NCBI RefSeq assembly: GCF_016793825.1
Contig: NZ_JAEULM010000019.1
Coordinates: 248,001 to 312,000, forward strand
Reading direction: 5' to 3'
From: Sphingopyxis sp.
GTDB lineage: Bacteria; Pseudomonadota; Alphaproteobacteria; Sphingomonadales; Sphingomonadaceae
DNA: 64,000 nt
Positions 34,658-42,048 of the stretch are shown here, piece after piece (position 1 is the stretch's first letter; every line of letters starts with the position of its first letter). The notes under the pieces are model-generated. The model had not been told where the DNA came from. It made no database searches and saw nothing but the letters and a program-made list of their open reading frames with translations. The translations under genes and the position numbers were made by a program.

Positions 34658-34822
34658 ATTGTGACAGCGCGCGGCGGCGCATTGTGACAACGACTCCGCA
34701 ACGCCAAGATTATGAAAATCATGACTTATAATGCGACTTGGCGACAAGTCTAATCCAGATTTGTGACACCAGTGTTACAAATCCCTCGAAATATTGACTT
34801 TTCTTGGGGTGCACGAGAAAAT
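34658..34822 (+). promoter_or_regulatory. Promoter region of the TPR-like gene with TTGTGACA repeats
   Basis: TTGACT (34794-34799) and GAAAAT (34817-34822) are 17 bases apart and form a fair sigma-70 promoter. Upstream are direct repeats ATTGTGACA at 34658 and 34681 and an inverted repeat ATTTGTGACA / TGTTACAAAT at 34759-34782 (9 of 10 pairs). The block is AT-rich relative to its surroundings and lies between divergent ahcY and the TPR-like gene. Confidence 0.55.
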
Positions 34823-34851
34823 CGGGCCAAGTTTTCGGGGAGATAATGGCC

Positions 34852-35247
34852 ATGAAAAAAATCCTGCCACTGTTCGTCGCTCTGGCTTTCGCGACGCCGG
34901 CGACGGCGCAATCCATCGTCGTCAACGGGGCCGAAGAGAGTGATTCGACGCCGCTGTCGGTCGCTTTCGAAGAGCTGAAAGCCGGACAGAACCGGTTGGC
35001 CGTCGACAAGCTGGTCCACAGCCGCATCGAACGCGACGATCCGTCGCGATTGATCAACCTCGGAACCGCTTATGCGCGCCTTGGGCAAAAGGCCGATGCA
35101 CAGACCGCATACCGCGCCGCGATCACCAGCCCGATCCGCTACGACGTCGAACTCGCGAACGGCTCTTACATGGATTCGCGCTGGGCGGCGCGTACCGCGC
35201 TCGCCAATCTCGATCAGGGCAAGCCGCTGCTCGCGCTCGCGCGCTGA
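34852..35247 (+). CDS. Exported TPR-like small protein (131 aa)
   Basis: A 131-residue protein with signal peptide MKKILPLFVALAFATPATAQ and a probable cut after TAQ. The mature part is helical and contains one or two tetratricopeptide-like units: RLINLGTAYARLGQKADAQT, then AYRAAITSPIRYD. It is likely a periplasmic adaptor; partner unknown. ATG 34852 has GGGGAG nine bases away and begins the signal peptide; ATG 34846 is too close to the site. It has its own candidate promoter and is convergent with yqgE. Confidence 0.85.
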   Translation: MKKILPLFVALAFATPATAQSIVVNGAEESDSTPLSVAFEELKAGQNRLAVDKLVHSRIERDDPSRLINLGTAYARLGQKADAQTAYRAAITSPIRYDVELANGSYMDSRWAARTALANLDQGKPLLALAR

Positions 35248-35251
35248 CCGG

Positions 35252-35827
35252 TCAGGCCTCACCGCCTTCGGTCGTGAGCAGGCGGGAGTCCACGCCCGCT
35301 TCGGCAAACGCCGCTCGCCAGCGACTGGTGGGCGGCGTTTCGAACACTATGGCGTCACTCCCCGGCGTCACATGCCAGCCGTGGCGCACCATCTCGTCCT
35401 CCAGTTGCCCCGGCGACCAGCCCGCATAGCCAAGCGCCACCATCCACCGCGACGGCCCGCGCCCTTCGCCGATCGCCCGCAATATGTCGTGCGAGCTGGA
35501 CACCATCCAGCGGTCGGCCACCTGCACCGCTTCCGCCCCGCTCCAGTCGCGGCTGTGAATGACGAAACCGCGCGAGGTTTCGACCGGCCCGCCGAGAAAA
35601 ACCGGCTGGGCCAGCGGATCGTCGTGACCGATGTCGAGTTGGTCGAGCACCGCACCGACGGTCATGCCGTCGATCGGGTCGGCAATGCCGATCCCCATCG
35701 CCCCCTCTTCGTCATGGCTGATCATCGCAATCACGGCATGCTCGAACCGGGGATCGCCGATGCCCGGCAGCGCGAGCAGCAGCTGGCCGGTGAACCAGGT
35801 CGGCACGGTATCCCTATTCGCATTCAT
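35252..35827 (-). CDS. YqgE/AlgH family protein (UPF0301)
   Basis: A 191-residue cytoplasmic protein of the UPF0301 family: TGQLLLALPGIGDPRFEHAV at the start, GAMGIGIADPI, FLGGPVETSRGFVIHS and the late ALGYAGWSPGQLEDEM. All signature blocks are intact and length is normal. AlgH was named for alginate control in Pseudomonas, but the molecular role of the family is not settled. The convergent TPR-like gene ends 5 bases away, leaving no room for a separate terminator. Confidence 0.93.
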   Translation of the reverse strand: MNANRDTVPTWFTGQLLLALPGIGDPRFEHAVIAMISHDEEGAMGIGIADPIDGMTVGAVLDQLDIGHDDPLAQPVFLGGPVETSRGFVIHSRDWSGAEAVQVADRWMVSSSHDILRAIGEGRGPSRWMVALGYAGWSPGQLEDEMVRHGWHVTPGSDAIVFETPPTSRWRAAFAEAGVDSRLLTTEGGEA

Positions 35828-35979
35828 ATCGGCACGCTTTCATGCCGACACAATGCCGCGCCCGGCCCGAAGGGTCCAGCGCCATTCGGCGCGCGGTCCG
35901 ACGATCCCCGCCTTGACACCGGCCCTTCGCGGGCCAATGTCGCGTCCGACGAAATCCCCTCAACGAAAGGATGCCTTCC

Positions 35980-36462
35980 ATGACGATCCAGACCGGCGAC
36001 AAGCTGCCCGACGCAACCTTTGTGAAAGTGACCGAAAACGGTCCGGAGCAGGTGACGACCGCCGACTATTTCAAGGGCCGCAAGGTCGCGCTCTTCTCGG
36101 TTCCCGGCGCCTTCACCCCGACCTGTTCGGCCAAGCATCTGCCGGGCTTCGTCGACAAGGCGGCAGAGCTCAAGGCCAAGGGCGTCGACGAAATCGTCTG
36201 CACCGCCGTCAATGACGCCTTCGTGATGGGCGCCTGGGGCAAGAGCGCGAGCGCCGGCGAAACCGTCACGATGCTTGCTGACGGCAATGGCGCCTTTGCC
36301 GACGCGGTCGGCCTGACGATGGACGGCACCGCGTTCGGCATGGGCAAGCGCGGCCAGCGTTTCTCGATGATCGTCAACGACGGCGTCGTCGAACAGCTCA
36401 ACGTCGAAGCTCCCGGCGAATTCAAGGTGTCGAGCGCCGATCACATGCTCGAACAGCTCTAA
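35980..36462 (+). CDS. Peroxiredoxin, Prx5/AhpE-like
   Basis: A 160-residue thiol peroxidase that reduces hydroperoxides. The peroxidatic site is PGAFTPTCSAKHLPGF (Cys about 48), and a second Cys lies in EIVCTAVND. The remaining pattern (GDKLPDATF, FSVPGAFTP, MGKRGQRFSMIVNDG) is typical of Prx5-type enzymes that use glutathione or thioredoxin. ATG 35980 has GAAAGG nine bases upstream; the in-frame ATG 35971 directly abuts that site. It stands alone, followed by a 132-bp repeat. Confidence 0.93.
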   Translation: MTIQTGDKLPDATFVKVTENGPEQVTTADYFKGRKVALFSVPGAFTPTCSAKHLPGFVDKAAELKAKGVDEIVCTAVNDAFVMGAWGKSASAGETVTMLADGNGAFADAVGLTMDGTAFGMGKRGQRFSMIVNDGVVEQLNVEAPGEFKVSSADHMLEQL

Positions 36463-36470
36463 GCTGTTCG

Positions 36471-36602
36471 ATCCTCCCTGTGCCGAAGGCATGGGGAGGT
36501 GGCAGCCCGCAGGGCTGACGGAGGGGCAAATGGCGCGACGTCGCTGCCCCTCCACCATCCTGCAGATGGTCCCCCTCCCCACCGCTTCGCAGCAGGGAGG
36601 AT
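36471..36602. repeat. 132-bp dispersed palindromic repeat, copy B
   Basis: Same ends (ATCCTCCCTGTG and CAGGGAGGATC), same length and same nested blocks as the copy at 20021-20152, with diverged loop sequence. It sits 8 bases after the peroxiredoxin stop, so it may serve as that gene's 3' stabiliser or terminator. Confidence 0.85.
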
Positions 36603-36650
36603 CTTCCGCCCCTCTTCCCTTTTGTCACATTTTCGTGCAACAGCGCCCTG

Positions 36651-38138
36651 ATGACATCAGACGCATCGAACAATCAGAACATCGCCGATCCCACCGCCCT
36701 TGTCGAAGGGATCATCACCGAACTGCAGGACCGGTTCCGCACCTCGGTTGGAAATCTCAAATCCGCCATCGCCGCCTATGTGCATGACGGCACCCTGCCC
36801 CCGGCGGATGCGGCCGCGACGGGCCTTTTCGATTATCCCGCGATCCGCCTCACCACCACGGGCGAGCAGCGCGAAGGGCAGAAGGGGCACAACCTCGCCT
36901 TCGGCCGATTCGAACATGCGGGCATCTTCCAGACGACGGTGACGCGCCCCGACCTGTTCGCCGACTATCTGCGCGACCAGCTTACCCTGCTCGCCCGCCA
37001 CTATGACATCACTCTCGAAGTCACGCGCACCGGCCAGCAAATTCCATTCCCCTACGTCCTCGACGCCAGCGACGGATCGGACATGGGCGGCGTCACTCCG
37101 CTCGAACTCGCACGGCATTTTCCGACCACCGAACTCGCCGACATCGGCGACGAGCTCGCCGACGGCCTGTTCGGCTCCGATCCCGCCGCGCCGCAGCCGC
37201 TGGCGCTGTTCGACGCGCTGCGCACCGACTTCAGCCTCGCGCGCCTTCGCCACTACACCGGCACCGCGCCCGAACATTTCCAGCGCTACATCCTGTTCAC
37301 CAACTACCATCGCTACGTCGATGAATTCGTCGCCTGGGCGGGCGCGCAGGTCGGTCAGGGCCGCTACACCGCGCTCGCCGGCGCCGCGGGCCTCTACGTC
37401 GACCAGCCCGGCGTCAACGCCAGCGCCCTCGTCGCCGACAGCGCATGGCGGCGGCACCAGATGCCCGCCTATCATTTGATCGCGCCCGACGGCGGCGGCA
37501 TCACCCTCGTCAACATCGGCGTCGGCCCGTCGAACGCGAAGACGATCTGCGATCATCTCGCGGTGCTGCGTCCCGAAGCCTGGCTGATGATCGGCCACTG
37601 CGGCGGCCTTCGTCCCAGCCAGCGGATCGGCGACTATGTCCTCGCCCACGCATACCTCCGCGACGATCACATCCTCGACGCGGTCCTTCCGGTCGAAATC
37701 CCGATCCCGCCCATCGCCGAAGTGCAGGTCGCGCTCGCGAGCGCCGCCGAAGCGGTGTCGGGCGCCACCGGCGCCGACCTCAAGAAGCGCATGCGCACCG
37801 GCACCGTCGTCACCACCGACGATCGCAACTGGGAGCTGCGCTATACCGACAGCGCGCTGCGCTTCTCGCAGTCGCGCGCGATCGGCATCGACATGGAGTC
37901 CGCCACCATCGCCGCGCAGGGCTACCGTTTCCGCGTCCCCTACGGCACCCTGCTCTGCGTCAGCGACAAGCCGCTCCACGGCGAACTCAAGCTGCCCGGG
38001 CAGGCGAACCGCTTCTACGAGGAAGCGATCGCCGCGCACCTCCAGATCGGTATTCGCGCGTGCGAGACGATGCGCGACGAGGGCGCCAAGCTCCACAGCC
38101 GCAAGCTGCGCGCCTTCAACGAACCGCCCTTCCGTTGA
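36651..38138 (+). CDS. amn: AMP nucleosidase
   Basis: A 495-residue enzyme that splits AMP into adenine and ribose-5-phosphate. The N-terminal regulatory domain (about 1-240) is followed by a nucleoside-phosphorylase fold: ITLVNIGVGPSNAKTICDHL, the catalytic region MIGHCGGLRPSQRIGDYVLA, and the purine-binding GIDMESATIAAQG with the late VSDKPLHGELK. Length matches the long AMP nucleosidases. It is cytoplasmic and adjusts adenylate pools. Its TGA overlaps the TTG of the following SDR gene. Confidence 0.95.
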   Translation: MTSDASNNQNIADPTALVEGIITELQDRFRTSVGNLKSAIAAYVHDGTLPPADAAATGLFDYPAIRLTTTGEQREGQKGHNLAFGRFEHAGIFQTTVTRPDLFADYLRDQLTLLARHYDITLEVTRTGQQIPFPYVLDASDGSDMGGVTPLELARHFPTTELADIGDELADGLFGSDPAAPQPLALFDALRTDFSLARLRHYTGTAPEHFQRYILFTNYHRYVDEFVAWAGAQVGQGRYTALAGAAGLYVDQPGVNASALVADSAWRRHQMPAYHLIAPDGGGITLVNIGVGPSNAKTICDHLAVLRPEAWLMIGHCGGLRPSQRIGDYVLAHAYLRDDHILDAVLPVEIPIPPIAEVQVALASAAEAVSGATGADLKKRMRTGTVVTTDDRNWELRYTDSALRFSQSRAIGIDMESATIAAQGYRFRVPYGTLLCVSDKPLHGELKLPGQANRFYEEAIAAHLQIGIRACETMRDEGAKLHSRKLRAFNEPPFR

Positions 38139-38908
38139 GCGGGACGCCGGACCGTTCGCGTTCCATCGCCGGCCGCGTCGCCATCGTCACCGGCGCCGCG
38201 AGCGGCATGGGCCGCGCGACCGCGCTGCTTCTCGCGAGCGAAGGCGCGAAGGTCGCGGTCACCGACCTTGATCTCGCCGCCTGCGAAGCCGTCGCCGCCG
38301 AAGCGGGCCCGAATGCCAAAGCCTTCGCACTCGACGTCGCGGACGGCGAGGCGATCAAGACCACCGTCGCCGCCATTGCCGATCATTTCGGCGGCCTCGA
38401 CATCCTCATCAACAATGCCGGCGTCTCCAGCTTCGCCCCGCTCGACGCCGGGGACGAATATGAGGCGATCTGGCACCGCGCGCTCGCGGTGATGCTGACC
38501 GCGCACCAGCGTATGGTCCGCGCCGCGCTGCCATGGCTCCGCAAGAGCGACGCCGCACGCATCGTCAACATCGCCTCGACCGAGGGCCTCGGCGCGACCC
38601 CCGGCGATACGCCGTATGTGGCCGCCAAGACCGGCGTCACCGGGCTGACGCGGGGCCTCGCGGTCGACCTCGGCAAGGAAGGCATCACGGTCAACTGCAT
38701 CTGCCCCGGCCCGATCCGCACCGGCATGACCGACAAGGTGCCCGAGGACGACAAGGCGGTCTTCGCGCGGCGCCGCACCGCGCTCCGCCGCTATGGCGAA
38801 CCCGAAGAGGTCGCGCATGTGACGCTCAGCCTCGTGCTGCCGGCGGCGAGTTATATCACCGGCGCGGTGATACCGGTCGACGGCGGGCTGATGGCTCGGA
38901 ATGCCTGA
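38135..38908 (+). CDS. SDR family oxidoreductase (TTG start)
   Basis: A 257-residue classical short-chain dehydrogenase. The cofactor loop is TGAASGMGRATALL, the NAG motif is INNAGVSSF, the catalytic Ser lies in VNIASTEG, and Tyr-Lys in TPYVAAKTG. The C-terminus ends with SYITGAVIPVDGGLMARN. The acidic residue after strand 2 (VTDLDLAA) favours NAD(H). The start is TTG 38135, which overlaps the amn stop as TTGA; no ATG lies near the expected N-terminus. Substrate unknown. Confidence 0.88.
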   Translation: MSGTPDRSRSIAGRVAIVTGAASGMGRATALLLASEGAKVAVTDLDLAACEAVAAEAGPNAKAFALDVADGEAIKTTVAAIADHFGGLDILINNAGVSSFAPLDAGDEYEAIWHRALAVMLTAHQRMVRAALPWLRKSDAARIVNIASTEGLGATPGDTPYVAAKTGVTGLTRGLAVDLGKEGITVNCICPGPIRTGMTDKVPEDDKAVFARRRTALRRYGEPEEVAHVTLSLVLPAASYITGAVIPVDGGLMARNA

Positions 38909-38953
38909 GGGACAGCTTAGGGGTGGGAGGTGGACATTCGACAATGCGCTAGA

Positions 38954-39073
38954 CTCCCCTCCCGCAGGCGGGAGGGGCAGCGAGACTTGCGAACTTGTTC
39001 GGTAGTCGCAGCGGGGTGGGCGCCTGAGACGGTGCTGCCCCACCCCCAACCCCTCCCGTCTGCGGGAGGGGAG
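38954..39073. repeat. 120-bp palindromic repeat with CTCCCCTCCCGCAG ends
   Basis: Left end CTCCCCTCCCGCAG and right end CTGCGGGAGGGGAG are exact reverse complements. Inner blocks (GCGGGGTGGG against CCCCACCCC) can pair as well. The left end also folds alone (CCCCTCCCGC with GCGGGAGGGG). It fills the gap after the SDR gene; a similar small stem lies at 20157. Confidence 0.8.
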
Positions 39074-39106
39074 AAGAACGTCGGCAATCGGTCGCTTCCC
39101 GACCTT

Positions 39107-39132
39107 CGTCATCCCGGACTTGATCCGGGATC
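39107..39132. repeat. CATCCCGGACTTGATCCGGG repeat, left flank of GIY-YIG gene
   Basis: A palindromic unit (CCCGGA, CTTGA, TCCGGG core) that contains the stop codon and last codons of the GIY-YIG gene. Its reverse-complement partner is at 39477-39501. Confidence 0.8.
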
Positions 39133-39453
39133 CGCCTTCCCTCTTCCGAGCACCAACGGTTCGAACCCGAAATCCTCGGCCAGATCGCGCCACGTCGGAT
39201 TCATCGCGCCCACCAGCTCATATTTCCACGCCCGCAGCCATCGCTTGATACGCTTCTCGCGCAGGATCGCCGCATCCATCGTATCATGCCGCTCGAACCA
39301 GACGAGGCGCTTGATCGCATAATCCTTGGTAAAGCCGTCGAACGTCCCTTCGCGGTGCTGATAGATGCGCTGGACGAGGTTCGACGTGACCCCTGTGTAG
39401 AGCGTCCCGTGCGACGAGCGCGCGAGGATATAGACGCAGGGCTGGCGTTCCAT
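39109..39453 (-). CDS. GIY-YIG nuclease family protein
   Basis: A 114-residue protein of the URI/YhbQ-like GIY-YIG group: VYILARSSHGTLYTGVTSNL (the V-Y-I and L-Y-T-G equivalents of GIY and YIG), catalytic-type Arg in LVQRIYQHREG, and conserved RLVWFERHDTMDAAILREK. Its last seven residues (DPGSSPG) and its stop are encoded by the flanking repeat. Such small single-domain proteins are numerous in alphaproteobacteria and have no clear role; a link to the flanking repeats is an inference. ATG 39453 gives the normal N-terminus. Confidence 0.9.
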   Translation of the reverse strand: MERQPCVYILARSSHGTLYTGVTSNLVQRIYQHREGTFDGFTKDYAIKRLVWFERHDTMDAAILREKRIKRWLRAWKYELVGAMNPTWRDLAEDFGFEPLVLGRGKADPGSSPG

Positions 39454-39476
39454 GCGGCCATGGAAAGACAGGGCGG

Positions 39477-39501
39477 GCCCCGGGTCAAGCCCGGGGTGAC
39501 G
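39477..39501. repeat. CCCCGGGTCAAGCCCGGGG repeat, right flank of GIY-YIG gene
   Basis: GCCCCGGGTCAAGCCCGGGG followed by TGACG. In reverse complement it aligns with the left-flank unit at 39107, so the nuclease gene lies between inverted copies of one repeat family. Confidence 0.8.
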
Positions 39502-39530
39502 ATGATTGGTTCAAAATGGTTGCACGGCAG

Positions 39531-40406
39531 CTACCTCTCCAACCCCATCAGCCCCGCACAATCCTCCCACAGCTTCGCGCACGCGGCATCGTCGCGCGCC
39601 AGCGCCGAGGGTTCGATCCGCACCAGCGCCGGATTGCGCACCGACCAGTAATCGCCATGCGCCCCGGCATAGGCGGGGTCCGACGCCAGCGCCGCGAGAT
39701 ATTCGCCCGACAGCGCGATCGTGCTCTTGCGGTCGCGCTTCATCGTCAGCGGCAGGATCAGGCTGACCAGCGACGAGACGATCTTCCCGCTCGACCGCGC
39801 CAGCCCGGTCCATGGCACATAGCCGGGGTCGAAGCTCATCGCGGCCAGATCGGGACGCCGGTGCGCCAGCTCGCGCGCGGTCATGATATTGGCGAGCTTC
39901 GACGAACTATAGGCGCGAAACGCCTGTGCCTGATCCTTCTTCGGCAACGTCGGGTCGCGATCGGGGTACGCCAGCCATTCGGCCTTGGCGTGTGCGGGCG
40001 GCGTGACCATCGTCTTTTCCTCGGGATCGTGCGTCCCGCTGCCCGTCAGGATCACCCGCGCACCGGGCGCGAGGTACGGCAACAGGCGAAGGAGCAGCCG
40101 GAAATGCGCAAGCTGGTTGACCGCAAAGGTTCGCTCGAACCCTTCGGCGCCCGTCTCCAGCTTCGATGTCTGAAGCCCCGCATTCAGCACCAGCGCATCA
40201 ATCGCCGGTCCTTTCGCCACCGCCCCGGCGAAGCGATCGACCGATGCAAAATCGTCGAGGTCGAGCGCCAGCGCCTCGGCCCCCCACCCCGCATCGACCG
40301 CCTCGGGCCGCCGCGCCCCAATCGTCAGCCTGTGCCCGGCGGCCGCCAGCCGCCCCGCCGCATCAGCTCCGAAACCCGACGTCGCGCCCGTCATCACGAT
40401 ATGCAT
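39531..40406 (-). CDS. SDR family oxidoreductase (retinol-dehydrogenase-like)
   Basis: A 291-residue short-chain dehydrogenase beginning MHIVMTGATSGFGADAAG, with LVLNAGLQTS (NAG motif), VILTGSGTH (catalytic Ser) and FRAYSSSKLAN (Tyr-Lys). It resembles the longer WWOX/retinol-dehydrogenase-like SDRs rather than the classical 250-residue type. Substrate is unknown. A 40-bp palindrome lies 9 bases before the ATG, and a TetR gene sits upstream in the same direction, so repression by that regulator is likely. Confidence 0.88.
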   Translation of the reverse strand: MHIVMTGATSGFGADAAGRLAAAGHRLTIGARRPEAVDAGWGAEALALDLDDFASVDRFAGAVAKGPAIDALVLNAGLQTSKLETGAEGFERTFAVNQLAHFRLLLRLLPYLAPGARVILTGSGTHDPEEKTMVTPPAHAKAEWLAYPDRDPTLPKKDQAQAFRAYSSSKLANIMTARELAHRRPDLAAMSFDPGYVPWTGLARSSGKIVSSLVSLILPLTMKRDRKSTIALSGEYLAALASDPAYAGAHGDYWSVRNPALVRIEPSALARDDAACAKLWEDCAGLMGLER

Positions 40407-40414
40407 GGCTTGCC

Positions 40415-40454
40415 ACCTCACTATTTGGTTAGTTGACCAACCAAATAGTGAGGT
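40415..40454. promoter_or_regulatory. Palindromic operator between TetR gene and SDR gene
   Basis: Perfect 16-bp arms ACCTCACTATTTGGTT and AACCAAATAGTGAGGT around an 8-base centre. It sits just upstream of the SDR ATG and downstream of the TetR gene, as expected for the TetR operator; it could also end the TetR transcript. Confidence 0.7.
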
Positions 40455-40494
40455 GCGATGGCTCGTGCAAGAGTTTCGCGCACCAAAAAGGGTT

Positions 40495-41091
40495 TCAGTC
40501 GCTTTCGTCCAGCCCCGCACGCATCCCCGCCGCCCATTCGCCAAGCGCCGCACGCATCGGAAAATCGGGCTGCGTCAGCCACGACAGCATCATCCCCTCG
40601 AACGCCGCCTTGGTCATCCGCGCGCGCAGCCGGTCGCGGTCCTCGACCTCGTCCCGCCCGGCGCCCGCGGCGAAGACCGTCGCCAGCCGCCGGCGGATCG
40701 CCTCGTTCGCCACCTCCAGCCGCGCCGCCAACCGCGCATCGTTCATCGCCCGCACGCCCAGCGACAGGCGGACGCGGAACAGGTCGCGATTGGCGTCCAG
40801 CGTGTCGGCGGCGAAGTGGACATAGGCGTCGAACAACTCCGAGCGCGGGGTTGCCGCGATCAGCGCGTCGATCTCTGCCATATAGCGCGCGGTGACGCTG
40901 TCGACCGCAGCCTCGAGCAGCGCATCCTTGCTCGCGAAATGATAATGAAGCAGCCCGGGATTGACTCCCGCCTCGGCGGCGATCGACTTGACGTTGGTGT
41001 CGGCCAGCCCGTCACGCGCGACCGCACGGAACGCCGCGTCGATCAGCTTGTCGCGCGTTCCCTGTCCGCCACTGGTCTTCTTGATCGCCAT
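40495..41091 (-). CDS. TetR/AcrR family transcriptional regulator
   Basis: A 198-residue repressor. The N-terminal HTH covers about residues 10-55: RDKLIDAAFRAVARDGL, TNVKSIAAEAGVNPGLLHYH and FASKDALL. The C-terminal ligand domain is all-helical and gives no clue to the ligand. ATG 41091 (MAIKKTSGG) is the natural start; the frame is open upstream toward the SRPBCC gene. It is followed by a long palindrome and an SDR gene that it probably controls. Confidence 0.9.
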   Translation of the reverse strand: MAIKKTSGGQGTRDKLIDAAFRAVARDGLADTNVKSIAAEAGVNPGLLHYHFASKDALLEAAVDSVTARYMAEIDALIAATPRSELFDAYVHFAADTLDANRDLFRVRLSLGVRAMNDARLAARLEVANEAIRRRLATVFAAGAGRDEVEDRDRLRARMTKAAFEGMMLSWLTQPDFPMRAALGEWAAGMRAGLDESD

Positions 41092-41134
41092 CGCAGCGCG
41101 ATAGGGCATCAGCCCCGTCGTCGGCAAGGCGCGC

Positions 41135-41617
41135 TTATTTATACATGTCGGCGCGCAGGTTGATGCCATGTTCGATCCAGACCTTGAGCGCACAGAGCAT
41201 CTGCGACCACCCCTGGCAGTTGCCATAGCTGGCGCCCAGCGCGCCCTGATTTTCGCGCCAGCCTTCCTCGGCGATCTCGACCAGGGTGCGGCCGTCGTCG
41301 AGACCCTTGAAGCTCATCGTGACGCGGGTGCGGTAGTCGGCGTCCCTCAGTTCACCGCCCTCCACATTCGGCGCCTCGCCTTCATTGGCCTGCCATTCAA
41401 GGACGATCTTTTCGTCGGCCACGACCTCGATCACGTAAACCGGAAAGGCGCCCGGAAAGTCGTGGAAGTCCCACGCCACCGTCGAACCGGCCTCGAGCCG
41501 GCCCTGCGCACCGCCGGTGGTGAAATAGCGCGACAGCTTCGCGGGGTCGGCGACTGCCTCGAACACTTCGTGCACCGGCTTCGCGATCCGCGCCGCGACC
41601 CTGAACTTCAGTTCCAT
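41135..41617 (-). CDS. SRPBCC (AHSA1-like) domain protein
   Basis: A 160-residue START/SRPBCC-fold protein of the activator-of-Hsp90-homologue group: FRVAARIAKPVHEVFEAVAD, KLSRYFTTGGAQG, AWDFHDFPGAFPVYVIEV and the late CQGWSQMLCALKVWIEHGIN. It should bind a hydrophobic ligand; no enzyme activity is implied. ATG 41617 has GGAG seven to eight bases upstream, better placed than for ATG 41623. It is divergent from an ArsR gene, a pairing seen very often for this family, and shares its palindromic operator. Confidence 0.88.
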   Translation of the reverse strand: MELKFRVAARIAKPVHEVFEAVADPAKLSRYFTTGGAQGRLEAGSTVAWDFHDFPGAFPVYVIEVVADEKIVLEWQANEGEAPNVEGGELRDADYRTRVTMSFKGLDDGRTLVEIAEEGWRENQGALGASYGNCQGWSQMLCALKVWIEHGINLRADMYK

Positions 41618-41647
41618 GCCCATTCTCCGCTTGAGTCGCAGTCTTTT

Positions 41648-41667
41648 ATGTTATATTTATATAACAT
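41648..41667. promoter_or_regulatory. ArsR operator overlapping the arsR-type start codon
   Basis: ATGTTATATTTATATAACAT: perfect 9-bp arms with a 2-base centre, lying between the divergent SRPBCC and ArsR-type genes. Its right end includes the A and T of the ArsR ATG, so binding would block initiation on both sides. Confidence 0.75.
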
Positions 41668-41992
41668 GTCAATTCACGACCCGTTCGACGCGACCTTCAA
41701 GGCGCTCGCCTCACCGATCCGGCGGCAGATATTGGACGATCTGAAAGATCAGCCACTTACCACCGGAACGCTGTGCGGCCATTTCGCCGACATCGACCGC
41801 TGTACGGTGATGCAACATCTGAAAGTGCTGGAGGATGCCGGGCTGGTCATCGCCGAACGCCGCGGCCGCGAACGCTGGAACCATCTCAACGCGCTGCCGA
41901 TTCAGGATATCCACGACCGCTGGATCGGCCCCCACGCCGCGGCGGCGGCAGCACGGCTCACCCGATTCAGGCAAGCGGTCGAAACAGCATAG
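41666..41992 (+). CDS. ArsR/SmtB family transcriptional regulator
   Basis: A 108-residue winged-helix protein: DPFDATFKALASPIRRQILD, LTTGTLCGHFADIDRCTVMQ, HLKVLEDAGLVIAERRGRER and a short C-terminal helix. No metal-binding CxC pair of ArsR/SmtB metal sensors is present, as usual for members paired with SRPBCC proteins. ATG 41666 is the family start; an in-frame ATG at 41648 lies inside the operator. It probably represses itself and the divergent gene. Confidence 0.9.
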   Translation: MSIHDPFDATFKALASPIRRQILDDLKDQPLTTGTLCGHFADIDRCTVMQHLKVLEDAGLVIAERRGRERWNHLNALPIQDIHDRWIGPHAAAAAARLTRFRQAVETA

Positions 41993-42048
41993 CGACGGCG
42001 CGTTACGACCGGTAGCGGTCAGGCCCGATCGCCGCTAACTAGGGTCGC

